DNA from: Flammeovirgaceae bacterium
Lineage (GTDB): Bacteria; Bacteroidota; Bacteroidia; Cytophagales; Cyclobacteriaceae
NCBI GenBank assembly: GCA_023251155.1
Contig: JAHEZH010000003.1
Coordinates: 13,041 to 77,040, forward strand
Length of the DNA: 64,000 bases
Direction of reading: 5' to 3'
In this document: piece by piece, positions 7,669-16,610 of the stretch
How positions within the stretch are numbered: the stretch's first letter is position 1
Layout of the letters: the number at the start of each line of letters is the position of its first letter
The notes under the pieces: generated by a model
Told to the model about the DNA's origin: nothing
The model's input: only the letters and a program-made list of their open reading frames with translations
Database searches by the model: none
Made by a program: the position numbers and the translations under genes

Positions 7669-9201
7669 ATGGCCAAAATACTAGAAAAAGCGCTTCACAC
7701 GGGCGTAAAACCAGAGATGCCCCGGATCCAGTCTAGGGGGATTATTCTTTCCAATGCGGTAGCACTTATTGCAGCCTTCCTCTCTACCGTTTACCTGGTT
7801 TACTCACTAAGAAATGGCTGGTCCTTTGCTGACCGTGTAACCACCTTCGTCATACTCAGTCTCTGCTGCATCCTTTTGCTCAATAAGTTTGGCCACATCA
7901 ACACCAGCCGCTCATTGCTTAGCATCATTATACCGGCCGCGGCAATAACCATCATGATGCTGCCGCGAATTCAAAATCCGGAGAAGTTTATTTACCTACG
8001 TACCCCGGGAATCTTTCCCCTACTATTGGCAACCGGCATTATTCCTTCACTGATCTTTTCCAGGAAAGAACGAAATCTCTTGCTCATTTGTCAAAGCACT
8101 CACCTGCTGATGTTTGCCGGTTACGATGTTGTACTTCGATGGTTCAGCACACAGGCTGCATTACCTACCCTTACTCAATACCTCGAAAGTAATCTGGTTA
8201 CCATGCTATCGTATTTTCTTCTGATCGGGTGTATCTTATCCTTAAAAAACATCATTGACGATTTCGATCAGAAAAACAGTGAGCTCATCAGCCATCTGGG
8301 CAGACAAAATGTAGAACTGGAAACCAGTAACCGCGTTCTTAGCGACCTGAATAAGGACATAGAAGCACAAAATGAAGAGATACAAGCACAGAGTGAAGAG
8401 CTGCGACAAAGTCAGGACAGCCTGGTGGTTGCGAATGCGGAAATAGAAAGACAAAAGATCGCGCTTGAAAAATCGCTTGACGAGAAAAGCCGTGACCTGT
8501 TAATGACCAATCAGCAATTGGTCAGTCAGAACAACGAACTTCAGCAATTTTCGTATACCGTTTCTCATAATCTGCGTGGCCCGGTAGCAAGTATTCTCGG
8601 ACTCATCAACCTTCATCGCCTATCGCTATCTGAAGAAGAGAAGGAACAAACGGTGCGTTTACTGGAAACATCGGCCCTCTCGCTGGAAAGCATCATTTAT
8701 GACCTCAGTCGCATCATTGATATACGGCACGATAAGTTTTCGCTTTATGAATCGGTAGTGCTTGAGCAGGAGCTGCTGCTCATCAAGCAATCGTTGATGA
8801 CTTTCATTGACAAAAATAAAGTTACCATAGAAGAGAAATTTGCCCATGCGGAATTGTTTTCTGTAAAAGCCTACATCAACAGTATCTTATACAACCTGGT
8901 CAGTAACGCCATACAGTACCGCTCTCCTGACCGGGAGCCATTGATCCAAATCACATCTACCCTCACTGACGGGCATGTTGTGCTAAAGGTAAAAGACAAT
9001 GGTTTGGGAATTGATCTAACCCGCTTCCGCGGAGACCTGTTTAAGCTATATAAAAGATTTCACACCTCTGCACCAGGAGGCAAAGGCCTTGGATTGTACC
9101 TGGTAAAACAACAAGTGGAGAAAATGAACGGGCGTATTGAAGTAGAAAGCACACTGCATGCGGGAACCACCTTCAGCATATTCATTCCGGTAAAGGATTA
9201 G
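7669..9201 (+). CDS. multi-pass membrane histidine kinase
   Basis: 510 residues. Six hydrophobic helices lie in residues 25-195, followed by a long coiled coil rich in Q, E and S (about 200-290), a HisKA-type phosphoacceptor FSYTVSHNLRGPVAS with His300, and an HATPase_c domain with N box NLVSNAIQYR (about 400), G1 box DNGLGID (about 445) and G2 box GKGLGLYLV (about 470). No receiver domain is attached and no response regulator gene is adjacent, so it is an orphan kinase. It diverges from the S9 peptidase gene over 175 bases. The ligand is unknown. Confidence 0.9.
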   Translation: MAKILEKALHTGVKPEMPRIQSRGIILSNAVALIAAFLSTVYLVYSLRNGWSFADRVTTFVILSLCCILLLNKFGHINTSRSLLSIIIPAAAITIMMLPRIQNPEKFIYLRTPGIFPLLLATGIIPSLIFSRKERNLLLICQSTHLLMFAGYDVVLRWFSTQAALPTLTQYLESNLVTMLSYFLLIGCILSLKNIIDDFDQKNSELISHLGRQNVELETSNRVLSDLNKDIEAQNEEIQAQSEELRQSQDSLVVANAEIERQKIALEKSLDEKSRDLLMTNQQLVSQNNELQQFSYTVSHNLRGPVASILGLINLHRLSLSEEEKEQTVRLLETSALSLESIIYDLSRIIDIRHDKFSLYESVVLEQELLLIKQSLMTFIDKNKVTIEEKFAHAELFSVKAYINSILYNLVSNAIQYRSPDREPLIQITSTLTDGHVVLKVKDNGLGIDLTRFRGDLFKLYKRFHTSAPGGKGLGLYLVKQQVEKMNGRIEVESTLHAGTTFSIFIPVKD

Positions 9202-9261
9202 GATACCGCTTCGTTTTATCCTTCCCGCATTTTAGTATCTTTCGATGATATCCTTACCCCA

Positions 9262-11223
9262 ATGAAACCTTACTTCCTCCTGTTCTTTAGCTTATCGTTA
9301 TGCACCGCTTTCTCTCAAGGGCATGATTTCCCATTTGGCCAGACCTCTTATCGTGAATTAGAAATGAAAATTTACGATAACGACAGCAATGCGGTAGCTG
9401 TTATTCTGAATGAATTGGGCGAAGGCTACATCGAAGATGACAATGACTATAACCTGATCTTTGAATATCATGTGCGTATTAAAATTTTAAAACAGGAAGG
9501 GGTAAAGTTTGCCGATATTGAAATACCACTACACAAGCAGGAGGGGAGGGCAGAAACAATCCGGTCGATAAAAGCCTCCTCTTTCACGATCGACAACGGC
9601 ACGATGAAAGAGACCCGGCTGGACAGCAAGAATATTTTCAGTGAAAACCCGGGCAAATACTGGGACGTAAAGAAATTCGCTATCCCCAATGTACGCGAAG
9701 GATCGGTTATTGAATATCAATACAAGCTGGAGTCACCTTTCAAGTTCAATTTCAGATCATGGGAGTTTCAAAATGATATTCCCAAAATCAGAAGTGAGTA
9801 TTGGGCTACCATACCCGCTAATTATAATTACAACATCACCCTTCGCGGAATGCAGCAATTGGAAAAACACGAGAATGAGTTGATCAAACAGTGTTTCTAT
9901 CAGGGGAAAGCGGATTGTGTGCGCCATCAGTTTGTCATGACCAATATTCCGGCCTTTAAAGAAGAAGAGTACATGACGGCCAAATCCAATTTCTTATCCG
10001 CCATTAACTTCGAATTAGCCGAGTTCAGAAGTTTCGATGGCAAAGTTATCAAGTACACCAAGGAGTGGAAAGATGTTGAACTGGATTTGCGCAGGGAAGA
10101 GAAATTCGGGCAACAACTGCGCAAGGGGAAAGACATTGTTGATGACCATGTTGAACTTGCGATGTCGGGAGAAAGTGATCCGCTCATCAAAGCACAAAAA
10201 ATATTCGAATTTATAAAAGGATGGTACCAATGGGACGGAATGAACGGCATGTTCAGCGAGTACGGAATCAAAAAAGCATTCAGCACCAAGAAAGGAAATG
10301 TGGGGGACATTAATCTTACACTTATTGCCGCACTCCGATATGCAGGGCTAAGTGTCGACCCGGTTATTTTATCTACCCGCAGTAATGGGCTGCCCATTGA
10401 AATACATCCTGTACTCAGTGATTTCAATTATGTGATGGCCCGGTTAACGATTGGAGATAAGGTATATATGCTGGATGCCGTGGATGATTTTACTCCATTC
10501 GGATTAATTCCGGTAAGATGCCTGAACGGCAAAGGGCGTGTGATTGGTGAAAAAGAATCGTATTGGACAGAGCTAAAGCCTACGGACAAAGCCCGACAAA
10601 TTTCCATGCTCACCCTGAAGCTGGATAAGGATGGAACGATGCGCGGCACCATCCATTACACGTACTATGGGTATGAAGCCTTGAGCAAACGCAAGGAAAT
10701 AAGTGAGTTCAACACGCAGGAAGACTATCTCAATGACTTAAAAAACAAAACACACAAAACGCGCATCCTTAAATCAGAATTGGTGAACGCCGATGATCTT
10801 TCTAAACCGTTAACTGAAAAATTCGAAGTAGAGATAGAAACCTTCGAGGATCTCAACGCAGCCCATTTCATATTCAATCCGTTTATCGAGAGCCTGATAA
10901 AGACCAATCCGTTCAAATCGAAAGAACGATACTACCCGGTTGATTTTGCCGTACCTGTTGATGAATCCATCATTGTTAACCTGGAATACCCCGAAAATCT
11001 GGAACTAACGGAGTTGCCGGAGAATAAAGCACTCGCTTTACCTAACGCAGGCGGCCGTTATGTTTTCTCGATACAAAACATGGGAAACAAAATGATACTG
11101 AATCATTCGCTGAGCATCACCCGCATTGTTTATTCACAGGATGAGTATCATTATCTTAAAGAACTCTACAGCCGCATTCTGCAAGTGCAGAACACCGCTG
11201 TGGTTTTTAAGAAAAAAAACTAA
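9262..11223 (+). CDS. DUF3857 / transglutaminase-like secreted protein, probably non-catalytic
   Basis: 653 residues with a signal peptide (MKPYFLLFFSLSLCTAFSQG). Residues about 45-220 match the DUF3857 beta-sandwich pattern, followed by a transglutaminase-like fold (about 280-400) and a C-terminal DUF3858-like beta domain. In active relatives the fold carries a GNCGD-type motif; here it reads KKGNVGDINLTLIAALRYAGL with valine in place of the cysteine, so peptide crosslinking or hydrolysis activity is unlikely. Its role is probably structural or binding in the envelope. A -7-like motif TATCTTTC at 9236-9243 lies 19 bases upstream of the ATG. Monocistronic, converging on moxR with a 17-base gap. 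Confidence 0.8.
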   Translation: MKPYFLLFFSLSLCTAFSQGHDFPFGQTSYRELEMKIYDNDSNAVAVILNELGEGYIEDDNDYNLIFEYHVRIKILKQEGVKFADIEIPLHKQEGRAETIRSIKASSFTIDNGTMKETRLDSKNIFSENPGKYWDVKKFAIPNVREGSVIEYQYKLESPFKFNFRSWEFQNDIPKIRSEYWATIPANYNYNITLRGMQQLEKHENELIKQCFYQGKADCVRHQFVMTNIPAFKEEEYMTAKSNFLSAINFELAEFRSFDGKVIKYTKEWKDVELDLRREEKFGQQLRKGKDIVDDHVELAMSGESDPLIKAQKIFEFIKGWYQWDGMNGMFSEYGIKKAFSTKKGNVGDINLTLIAALRYAGLSVDPVILSTRSNGLPIEIHPVLSDFNYVMARLTIGDKVYMLDAVDDFTPFGLIPVRCLNGKGRVIGEKESYWTELKPTDKARQISMLTLKLDKDGTMRGTIHYTYYGYEALSKRKEISEFNTQEDYLNDLKNKTHKTRILKSELVNADDLSKPLTEKFEVEIETFEDLNAAHFIFNPFIESLIKTNPFKSKERYYPVDFAVPVDESIIVNLEYPENLELTELPENKALALPNAGGRYVFSIQNMGNKMILNHSLSITRIVYSQDEYHYLKELYSRILQVQNTAVVFKKKN

Positions 11224-11240
11224 GAGATGTTCTCGTTGAC

Positions 11241-12206
11241 TTAAAGGATCTTCTCGATTATTCCATCTACTGAAATTCCTTCTGCCTCCGCTTTGAAGTT
11301 GCGCACTATGCGATGACGGAATACCGGCTTCGCTACCGCCCGTACGTCTTCTATATCCGGAGAGTACTTGCCATTGAGTAATGCGTTGCACTTCGCACCC
11401 AACACAAGATATTGCGAAGCCCGCGGGCCTGCACCCCACTCCAGAAAGTCATTGGCTATCGTAGATCCACTTGTCCCCGGGCGGGTAAGGTGGCTCAATT
11501 TTACCGCATACTCTACTACATTATCTGCAATAGGTACTCTTCTCACCAGGTGCTGGAAAGCCACAATCTCCTCTGCGCTCAGCACTTTATTCACTTTGGT
11601 AATACTATCTGCCGTGGTGTTCTTGACAATATTAACCTCTTGCTGGTAAGTAGGATAATCCAACCGGATGTTAAACATGAAGCGATCCAATTGTGCCTCT
11701 GGCAAAGGATAAGTTCCTTCCTGCTCAATAGGGTTTTGGGTGGCCAGCACAAAAAATGGCTGAGGCAATGCATAGCGTTGTCCGGCTATGGTTACTGAGT
11801 GTTCCTGCATCGCTTCCAGTAAAGCCGCTTGTGTTTTGGGAGGAGTCCGGTTAATCTCATCGGCCAGTACGATGTTTGCAAACACGGGGCCCTTCACAAA
11901 CTGAAAGTTACGCTCCTTATCCATCGTTTCTGCACCCAGTATATCCGATGGCATCAAATCAGGTGTGAATTGAATTCGTTTAAACTGAAGGTCGAGTGCA
12001 CTTGAAATTGTCTGTACCAATAGTGTCTTAGCAAGTCCTGGCACACCAATAAGCAACGAATGTCCCTGGCAGAAAATAGCAGTCAATACCAGTCGAACTA
12101 CTTCGTCCTGACCTACTACTACTTTAGCAATTTCTTCACGAAGACTTTTATACGCAGATGCTAATCCGTCCGCTGCTTCTACATCATTGTTAAATGTCTG
12201 GGCCAT
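11241..12206 (-). CDS. MoxR-family AAA+ ATPase
   Basis: 321 residues, typical of the family. Walker A-type loop GVPGLAKT (about 53-60), Walker B IVLADEINRTPPK (about 111-123), sensor 1 FVLATQNP and arginine-finger region QLDRFMF are all visible. MoxR ATPases act as chaperones that remodel or activate partner proteins, often VWA-domain proteins; none is encoded beside it here. Instead it follows three parvulin-type foldase genes on the same strand (61-base gap), which suggests a link with envelope protein quality control. ATG start at 12206. Confidence 0.93.
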   Translation of the reverse strand: MAQTFNNDVEAADGLASAYKSLREEIAKVVVGQDEVVRLVLTAIFCQGHSLLIGVPGLAKTLLVQTISSALDLQFKRIQFTPDLMPSDILGAETMDKERNFQFVKGPVFANIVLADEINRTPPKTQAALLEAMQEHSVTIAGQRYALPQPFFVLATQNPIEQEGTYPLPEAQLDRFMFNIRLDYPTYQQEVNIVKNTTADSITKVNKVLSAEEIVAFQHLVRRVPIADNVVEYAVKLSHLTRPGTSGSTIANDFLEWGAGPRASQYLVLGAKCNALLNGKYSPDIEDVRAVAKPVFRHRIVRNFKAEAEGISVDGIIEKIL

Positions 12207-12267
12207 CCACTAAAGTTTAAAACACTAATTCGAACTCCGTCACCAAAAAAAATGATATTGCTCTGTT

Positions 12268-13635
12268 CTAATTCAGAATACCACACCCTTTATACAAAGG
12301 ATCGATGTTAATGAATACATCGCCTCGTGCCTTCAAAAACCATTTATCCAGCGCTTTGTCTTTCTTCTCTGCCAGTGCTGCTGCCTGTATGCGATGCCAG
12401 TCATCCACCAGGTTTGCCTGATGTGGTGCCAGCTTGGTTTTAAAATAAATAATCCGCGATGCGTCTTTCTGGTCATCCGTACGGTACTTGATCGGAGCTG
12501 AAATATGCCCCACTTTCATGGTGTCAATGGCAAAATACACCACGGGATCAATTTCCTTGATGGATACTTTCTTTCCTCCATCTGCATCCGTAAAAAATCC
12601 TCCACGGTCTTTGGTGTTCTTGTCATCCGAATACAGCTTGGCGGCTTCATCAAACTTGATGCTGTCTTTGAGTATTTTATGACGCAGACTGTCAAGGTAT
12701 CTTTCAGCTACTTTCATGTCTTCTTCCGAAGGAGTAGCAAAGATCAATATGTGGCGCGAGTGGTATTCGTTACCTCTGCGATCCAGCAGCTGCATGATGT
12801 GAAAACCAAAAGGCGACTCAAAAGGTTGAGAGATTTCTCCTTTCTTTAACTTAAATGCCATTGCTTCAAAAGCGGGAACCATGGCCCCGCGGCCTACGTA
12901 ACCCAGGTCACCTCCACTTTGCTGAGCAGCGGGTTCCTCTGAGTACTTTACCGCAAGCTCACCGAAATCCTCTCCTTTCAAGACACGATCCCGTATTTCG
13001 GAAAGTCTTCGCTTCGCTTCCTCTTTTTGTGCATTACTTATTTTTGCTGTTTTTACAATCTGGGCCACCTCTACATCTGAAGAGTAGAAGGGAAGACTAT
13101 CCTCAGGAATGCGATTGAAGAAGCGTTTGATTTCGGAAGGTGTGATGGTGATGTCTTTGGTGATCCTGTTCTGCATTTCGCGTCCCAGCAGTTGCTCTCT
13201 GATCTGTTCACGAAGCTCTACGGTAATTTCATCCAACGTCTTACCATAGATTTTCTCCAGCTGTTCAGGCGAGTTTCCTGAGTTCTGAAGAATTACCGCC
13301 ATACGTTGCTGTGTGTTTTGATCCACTTCTACATCCGTAACCAATACCGAGTCAATCTCGGCTTTGGCCACCATCAGTTTATTAATGATGAGACTGTTCA
13401 ATATGTTGCACTTCGCTTCCTCCGAAGACGGATTTCCGCTCGTGATATAATTCTGATAAGCGCCTTCCAGATCGGACTTGAGCACAATGTAGTTATCTAC
13501 TTTGGCCACAATCTTATCCACCACAAAACCAGCTCCTGCCGGTGGGGCTTCCTGTGCATGTGCTGCTGCCAGCGTCACGACCAGACTACTGGTTAGTATA
13601 AATTTCGAAATCCTTTCTTGTAACCGCATTTTCAT
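12268..13635 (-). CDS. SurA-like periplasmic peptidyl-prolyl isomerase
   Basis: 455 residues from the ATG at 13635, which has AGGAAG five bases upstream; the frame extends nine codons further but without signal-peptide character. Signal peptide to about residue 28 (ends AHAQ). A SurA N-terminal-like helical chaperone region (about 40-165) is followed by two parvulin domains: the first around residues 175-275 (GGDLGYVGRGAMVPAFE, PFGFHIMQLLDRR) and a second, more divergent one around 290-390. It should escort unfolded outer-membrane proteins in the periplasm. It overlaps the preceding gene by 50 bases, so translation is probably coupled. Confidence 0.9.
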   Translation of the reverse strand: MKMRLQERISKFILTSSLVVTLAAAHAQEAPPAGAGFVVDKIVAKVDNYIVLKSDLEGAYQNYITSGNPSSEEAKCNILNSLIINKLMVAKAEIDSVLVTDVEVDQNTQQRMAVILQNSGNSPEQLEKIYGKTLDEITVELREQIREQLLGREMQNRITKDITITPSEIKRFFNRIPEDSLPFYSSDVEVAQIVKTAKISNAQKEEAKRRLSEIRDRVLKGEDFGELAVKYSEEPAAQQSGGDLGYVGRGAMVPAFEAMAFKLKKGEISQPFESPFGFHIMQLLDRRGNEYHSRHILIFATPSEEDMKVAERYLDSLRHKILKDSIKFDEAAKLYSDDKNTKDRGGFFTDADGGKKVSIKEIDPVVYFAIDTMKVGHISAPIKYRTDDQKDASRIIYFKTKLAPHQANLVDDWHRIQAAALAEKKDKALDKWFLKARGDVFINIDPLYKGCGILN

Positions 13636-14491
13636 ACACTTCCTGCTCCAGTTTTTGTGCAAGTTCTACTTTTCTTTTGTTCAAAATAATGTTTTTAATA
13701 TCCTCTTTCACAAATTCCACCGGTGATACGTTGTCCGATATTTTGTATTCATCGATTTTGAGGAAATATAACGATTGAGTATCCCCCGTTTCGTAGTAGG
13801 GATAGGTCTTCAGAAACTGAATCTTGTTGGGAATCTCCGCCATGGGCGAGTTCGCAGTCAGCTTGTCAAACTCAATCCAGGATGAATCGTACAAATGGTA
13901 GGCCGAAGAAAAACTCAGGCAGTAGGATCGCAATTCTTCCATGTCTTTCTCCTTATTCGAAAGCATCAGTTCTTTAATCCGGTTAGTCTTGGGTGCTTCT
14001 TTGGGCACTTTAATAAAAGTACCCCGTACAATGTTCTTCTTTAATATGAAATTATCGCGATGTTCCTTGTAATAGTTATCAATGTCTTCATTTGAGACAC
14101 TGTCATTGAGGTTCTTTTTAATGTAGTAATTCTGGTATTCGTAGCCGATCAGGCTATAGCGGTACTCCAGTACTTTGCGCTCCACTTCGGCCTCGTTGAT
14201 GTCGATGTTTTTCATCGCCTCATTAATCAGTACCTGCTTGCGAATCCAGCTGTTGATGTAGGCCATTACACGTGATACGCTGTCTTCCTTTGAGGTGCTC
14301 TTGCTGTTGGCCAGTCCGGTCAATTCATCCTGGTACAAATAAGTACCATTAACACGTGCCAGCGGCTTGCGGTCAGTAGCTTCATCTTTCTTCATGCGAA
14401 TCAGATCACAGCTCTGGACAGCCAATGCCAGCACAGCAACCAGCAGCCCAACGATTACTATTGGCTTCCTTATGTTACTTTGAGGCTTCAT
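13586..14491 (-). CDS. SurA-type lipoprotein, parvulin-operon middle gene
   Basis: 301 residues. The N-terminus has a membrane stretch ending in a lipobox-like VQSC (Cys at about 28), indicating a lipid-anchored periplasmic protein. The following region (LARVNGTYLYQDEL, VMAYINSWIRKQVLINEA) matches the SurA_N-like helical chaperone region. A recognisable catalytic parvulin core with GGxxG and FGxH motifs is not seen, so it may be a chaperone without isomerase activity. It overlaps the upstream gene by 17 bases and the downstream gene by 50 bases; all three are surely one transcript. Confidence 0.78.
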   Translation of the reverse strand: MKPQSNIRKPIVIVGLLVAVLALAVQSCDLIRMKKDEATDRKPLARVNGTYLYQDELTGLANSKSTSKEDSVSRVMAYINSWIRKQVLINEAMKNIDINEAEVERKVLEYRYSLIGYEYQNYYIKKNLNDSVSNEDIDNYYKEHRDNFILKKNIVRGTFIKVPKEAPKTNRIKELMLSNKEKDMEELRSYCLSFSSAYHLYDSSWIEFDKLTANSPMAEIPNKIQFLKTYPYYETGDTQSLYFLKIDEYKISDNVSPVEFVKEDIKNIILNKRKVELAQKLEQEVYENAVTRKDFEIYTNQ

Positions 14492-16436
14492 TCTTTTTCA
14501 ACTCTGCGAAAACCATTTTCTTCCCTTTCTTATTTACCTGCACCGGGTATTTTCCTCTCAGTGTCACCAGCCATTTCTTCTCCAGTTCATCCTGATAGTC
14601 GGATATAACACTGGCTCTTGCTTCATTAAACGTTTTTGTACCCGGCAAAAGCAACTTGCTAATCTCTACAAGGTAATAGATTCCATTGTCTTCTGCCTCG
14701 TGAAGGCCGGCTGCCCAGCTTACTTTATCCACCACTTTGCTGTCTCCCCGTTCATACGCTCTGAAATTCTGCACCGATTTGAATTGTTTCAGATCGCTTT
14801 TGCTGATCGAATCTCCCTTTGCAATCTTTGATTTAATGGATTCCAGAAAAGTTTTATCCGTGGTGGAAAATAAGCGTGCTTCTACACGATCACCCGCGGT
14901 GTACTTTGCTTTATTCTGCTCATAAAAACCACGCTGCCCGGTGGTATCTTCGGATGCTTTGTTCCATACTTCTTTCTCCATGATGCCGAACAAAAGAATT
15001 CCTTCGCGATACTCATTCAGCAGGTTTCGGTACTCCGGATTCTCTTCCAGAAGTTTCTTCTCGTCCAGCTCATTGATCTTCTCTTCTGTAAATTTATCGT
15101 AGAGCTGCTGCATGTAATTACCCGCACTCAGTCCGCTGGGGGCCTGATTTTTTTCTACGTATAAAATAAATTCCTTTCCGGTAACTGCCTGGCCATGCAA
15201 AGTGAACAGGGTGGCTGTTTTCCATTCCGCAGAACCCGTGTATTTCCATTTTCCATTGAGCAAAGCAGAGTCTGCCTGAGAAATCATTTTCGACTTCAAA
15301 TCGGTTTCTGTAAAAGCAAAATCTTTTTTCCGTTTAGCAAGCACCGCTGCCTTTGAAATCTGTAACCGCTCGTCGCGCGATACTCTGCGTTTCAGCGAGG
15401 CCTGCAGTTCGCTATACGGAGCCAATGGAATCTTCTTTTCCAGGCGCACAATGTGCCAGCCTAATGCGGACTGAAACGGATCAGAAATTTCGCCGGGTTT
15501 GGTCAGTTCAAAGGCCGTTTTCTCAAACTCCGGCACGGAAGCCAATGCACCTACACCAAAGGGTCTCAATCTTCCTCCTGCATTTTTGGTAGAAGCATCG
15601 TCCGAATATTCCTTGCATAGTTCATCCCAGCTGCGGCCTCCCCGGAGCTGATCGTGAATTTCAAAGATTTTGTTTTTAATTTTGGCTGCATTGGTTTGAT
15701 CCGCACGCAGCAGGATGTGCGACACTTCCACTTCACCACGTGAGGGTCTGCGGTCAGCCACTTTTATCAAATGGTAGCCAAAGCGTGTACGCACCGGCAT
15801 TGATACTTCATTCACTTTTAATTTAAAGACGGCATCTTCAAAAGGATACACCATTTGCATGGCCGTGAAGTATCCCAGGCTGCCTCCGTTTCCTTTCGCT
15901 GAAGGATCTTCTGAAAGTTCGCTTGCCAGCTTCTCAAAGTTTTCACCAGCCAAAACACGGTTTCGTATCGCTATCATCTTTGAATAGGCTGCTGTGGTGT
16001 CTGCATCCGGTGCAACGGAGATCAGTATGTGCGCCGCTTTCACTTCTTCATTCAGGCGTTGATACACTTCTTTCGTGAGTCGCTCCAGATCATCGGCTTC
16101 TGCCTGATACGGTTTCTTTAATTCTTCGCGATACGATTTAAATTCTTTTTGAAAAAGAGCAGTCGTGTCCATACCCCGCTGCTTTGCTTCGGTCACCTTC
16201 AGTTTAAAGTTGATGAAAAGATCCAGGTATTCCTGAATTTTCACATCCGTAAAATTTTCTGGCTTGCCCGAATTGTTTTTCTTGTAGAGGTAGATGAACT
16301 CATCGGTCGTTACAGGCACCTTATTCACTGTAAACAGGCTTACTGCTTTTGTCTTTTCTGCGTTGACCTTGGATGTCTTCTGCGCCAGAATGGCCGTGGT
16401 TACAAAAAGGGAAATAACAAGAACCAATATTCTCAT
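14475..16436 (-). CDS. peptidyl-prolyl isomerase with two parvulin domains
   Basis: 653 residues from the ATG at 16436 (an in-frame TTG lies two codons upstream). Signal peptide MRILVLVISLFVTTAILAQ. A SurA/PpiD-like N-terminal region contains DEFIYLYKKNN and a long helix. Two parvulin domains follow, at about residues 130-230 (AAHILIS, GGSLGYFTAMQM, FGYHLIKVADRRPS) and 235-340 (VSHILLRADQ, LGWHIVRLEKK). The C-terminal 300 residues form a further helical and PpiC-like part. It is likely a periplasmic foldase for outer-membrane and secreted proteins, and is the first gene of the three-foldase operon. Confidence 0.9.
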   Translation of the reverse strand: MRILVLVISLFVTTAILAQKTSKVNAEKTKAVSLFTVNKVPVTTDEFIYLYKKNNSGKPENFTDVKIQEYLDLFINFKLKVTEAKQRGMDTTALFQKEFKSYREELKKPYQAEADDLERLTKEVYQRLNEEVKAAHILISVAPDADTTAAYSKMIAIRNRVLAGENFEKLASELSEDPSAKGNGGSLGYFTAMQMVYPFEDAVFKLKVNEVSMPVRTRFGYHLIKVADRRPSRGEVEVSHILLRADQTNAAKIKNKIFEIHDQLRGGRSWDELCKEYSDDASTKNAGGRLRPFGVGALASVPEFEKTAFELTKPGEISDPFQSALGWHIVRLEKKIPLAPYSELQASLKRRVSRDERLQISKAAVLAKRKKDFAFTETDLKSKMISQADSALLNGKWKYTGSAEWKTATLFTLHGQAVTGKEFILYVEKNQAPSGLSAGNYMQQLYDKFTEEKINELDEKKLLEENPEYRNLLNEYREGILLFGIMEKEVWNKASEDTTGQRGFYEQNKAKYTAGDRVEARLFSTTDKTFLESIKSKIAKGDSISKSDLKQFKSVQNFRAYERGDSKVVDKVSWAAGLHEAEDNGIYYLVEISKLLLPGTKTFNEARASVISDYQDELEKKWLVTLRGKYPVQVNKKGKKMVFAELKKNEASK

Positions 16437-16468
16437 CTTCAATCAGCTAAGGAGATTTTAAAATCCTG

Positions 16469-16476
16469 CAAAAATA
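16469..16476 (-). promoter_or_regulatory. -7 promoter element of the foldase operon
   Basis: TATTTTTG on the minus strand fits the Bacteroidota -7 consensus TAnnTTTG. It lies 33 bases upstream of the first foldase ATG, so a leader of about 25-30 bases is expected. The -33 region is not well conserved. A 7-bp inverted repeat (TCCTGCA at 16464-16470, TGCAGGA at 16494-16500) brackets this element and could be an operator. Confidence 0.5.
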
Positions 16477-16610
16477 GCGAACCTGAGGCTAAATGCAGGA
16501 AAAAATTTGATGTGCTTTTGTCCGTCTACCCCCAGTCAAACGCCTTATTTAACGCTATAAAGAAGGGTTTATTTTATCTGTTCTTTCACGACCTGATGCC
16601 GGAGGTGGAA

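Noticed and set aside
7494..7676. 61-codon N-terminal extension of the S9 peptidase
   Set aside because: No signal peptide in the extension and it would overlap the divergent kinase gene; the ATG at 7493 gives a clear signal peptide.
12207..12267. tRNA-like GTTCGAA box on the minus strand upstream of moxR
   Set aside because: No acceptor stem or D-loop can be formed around it.
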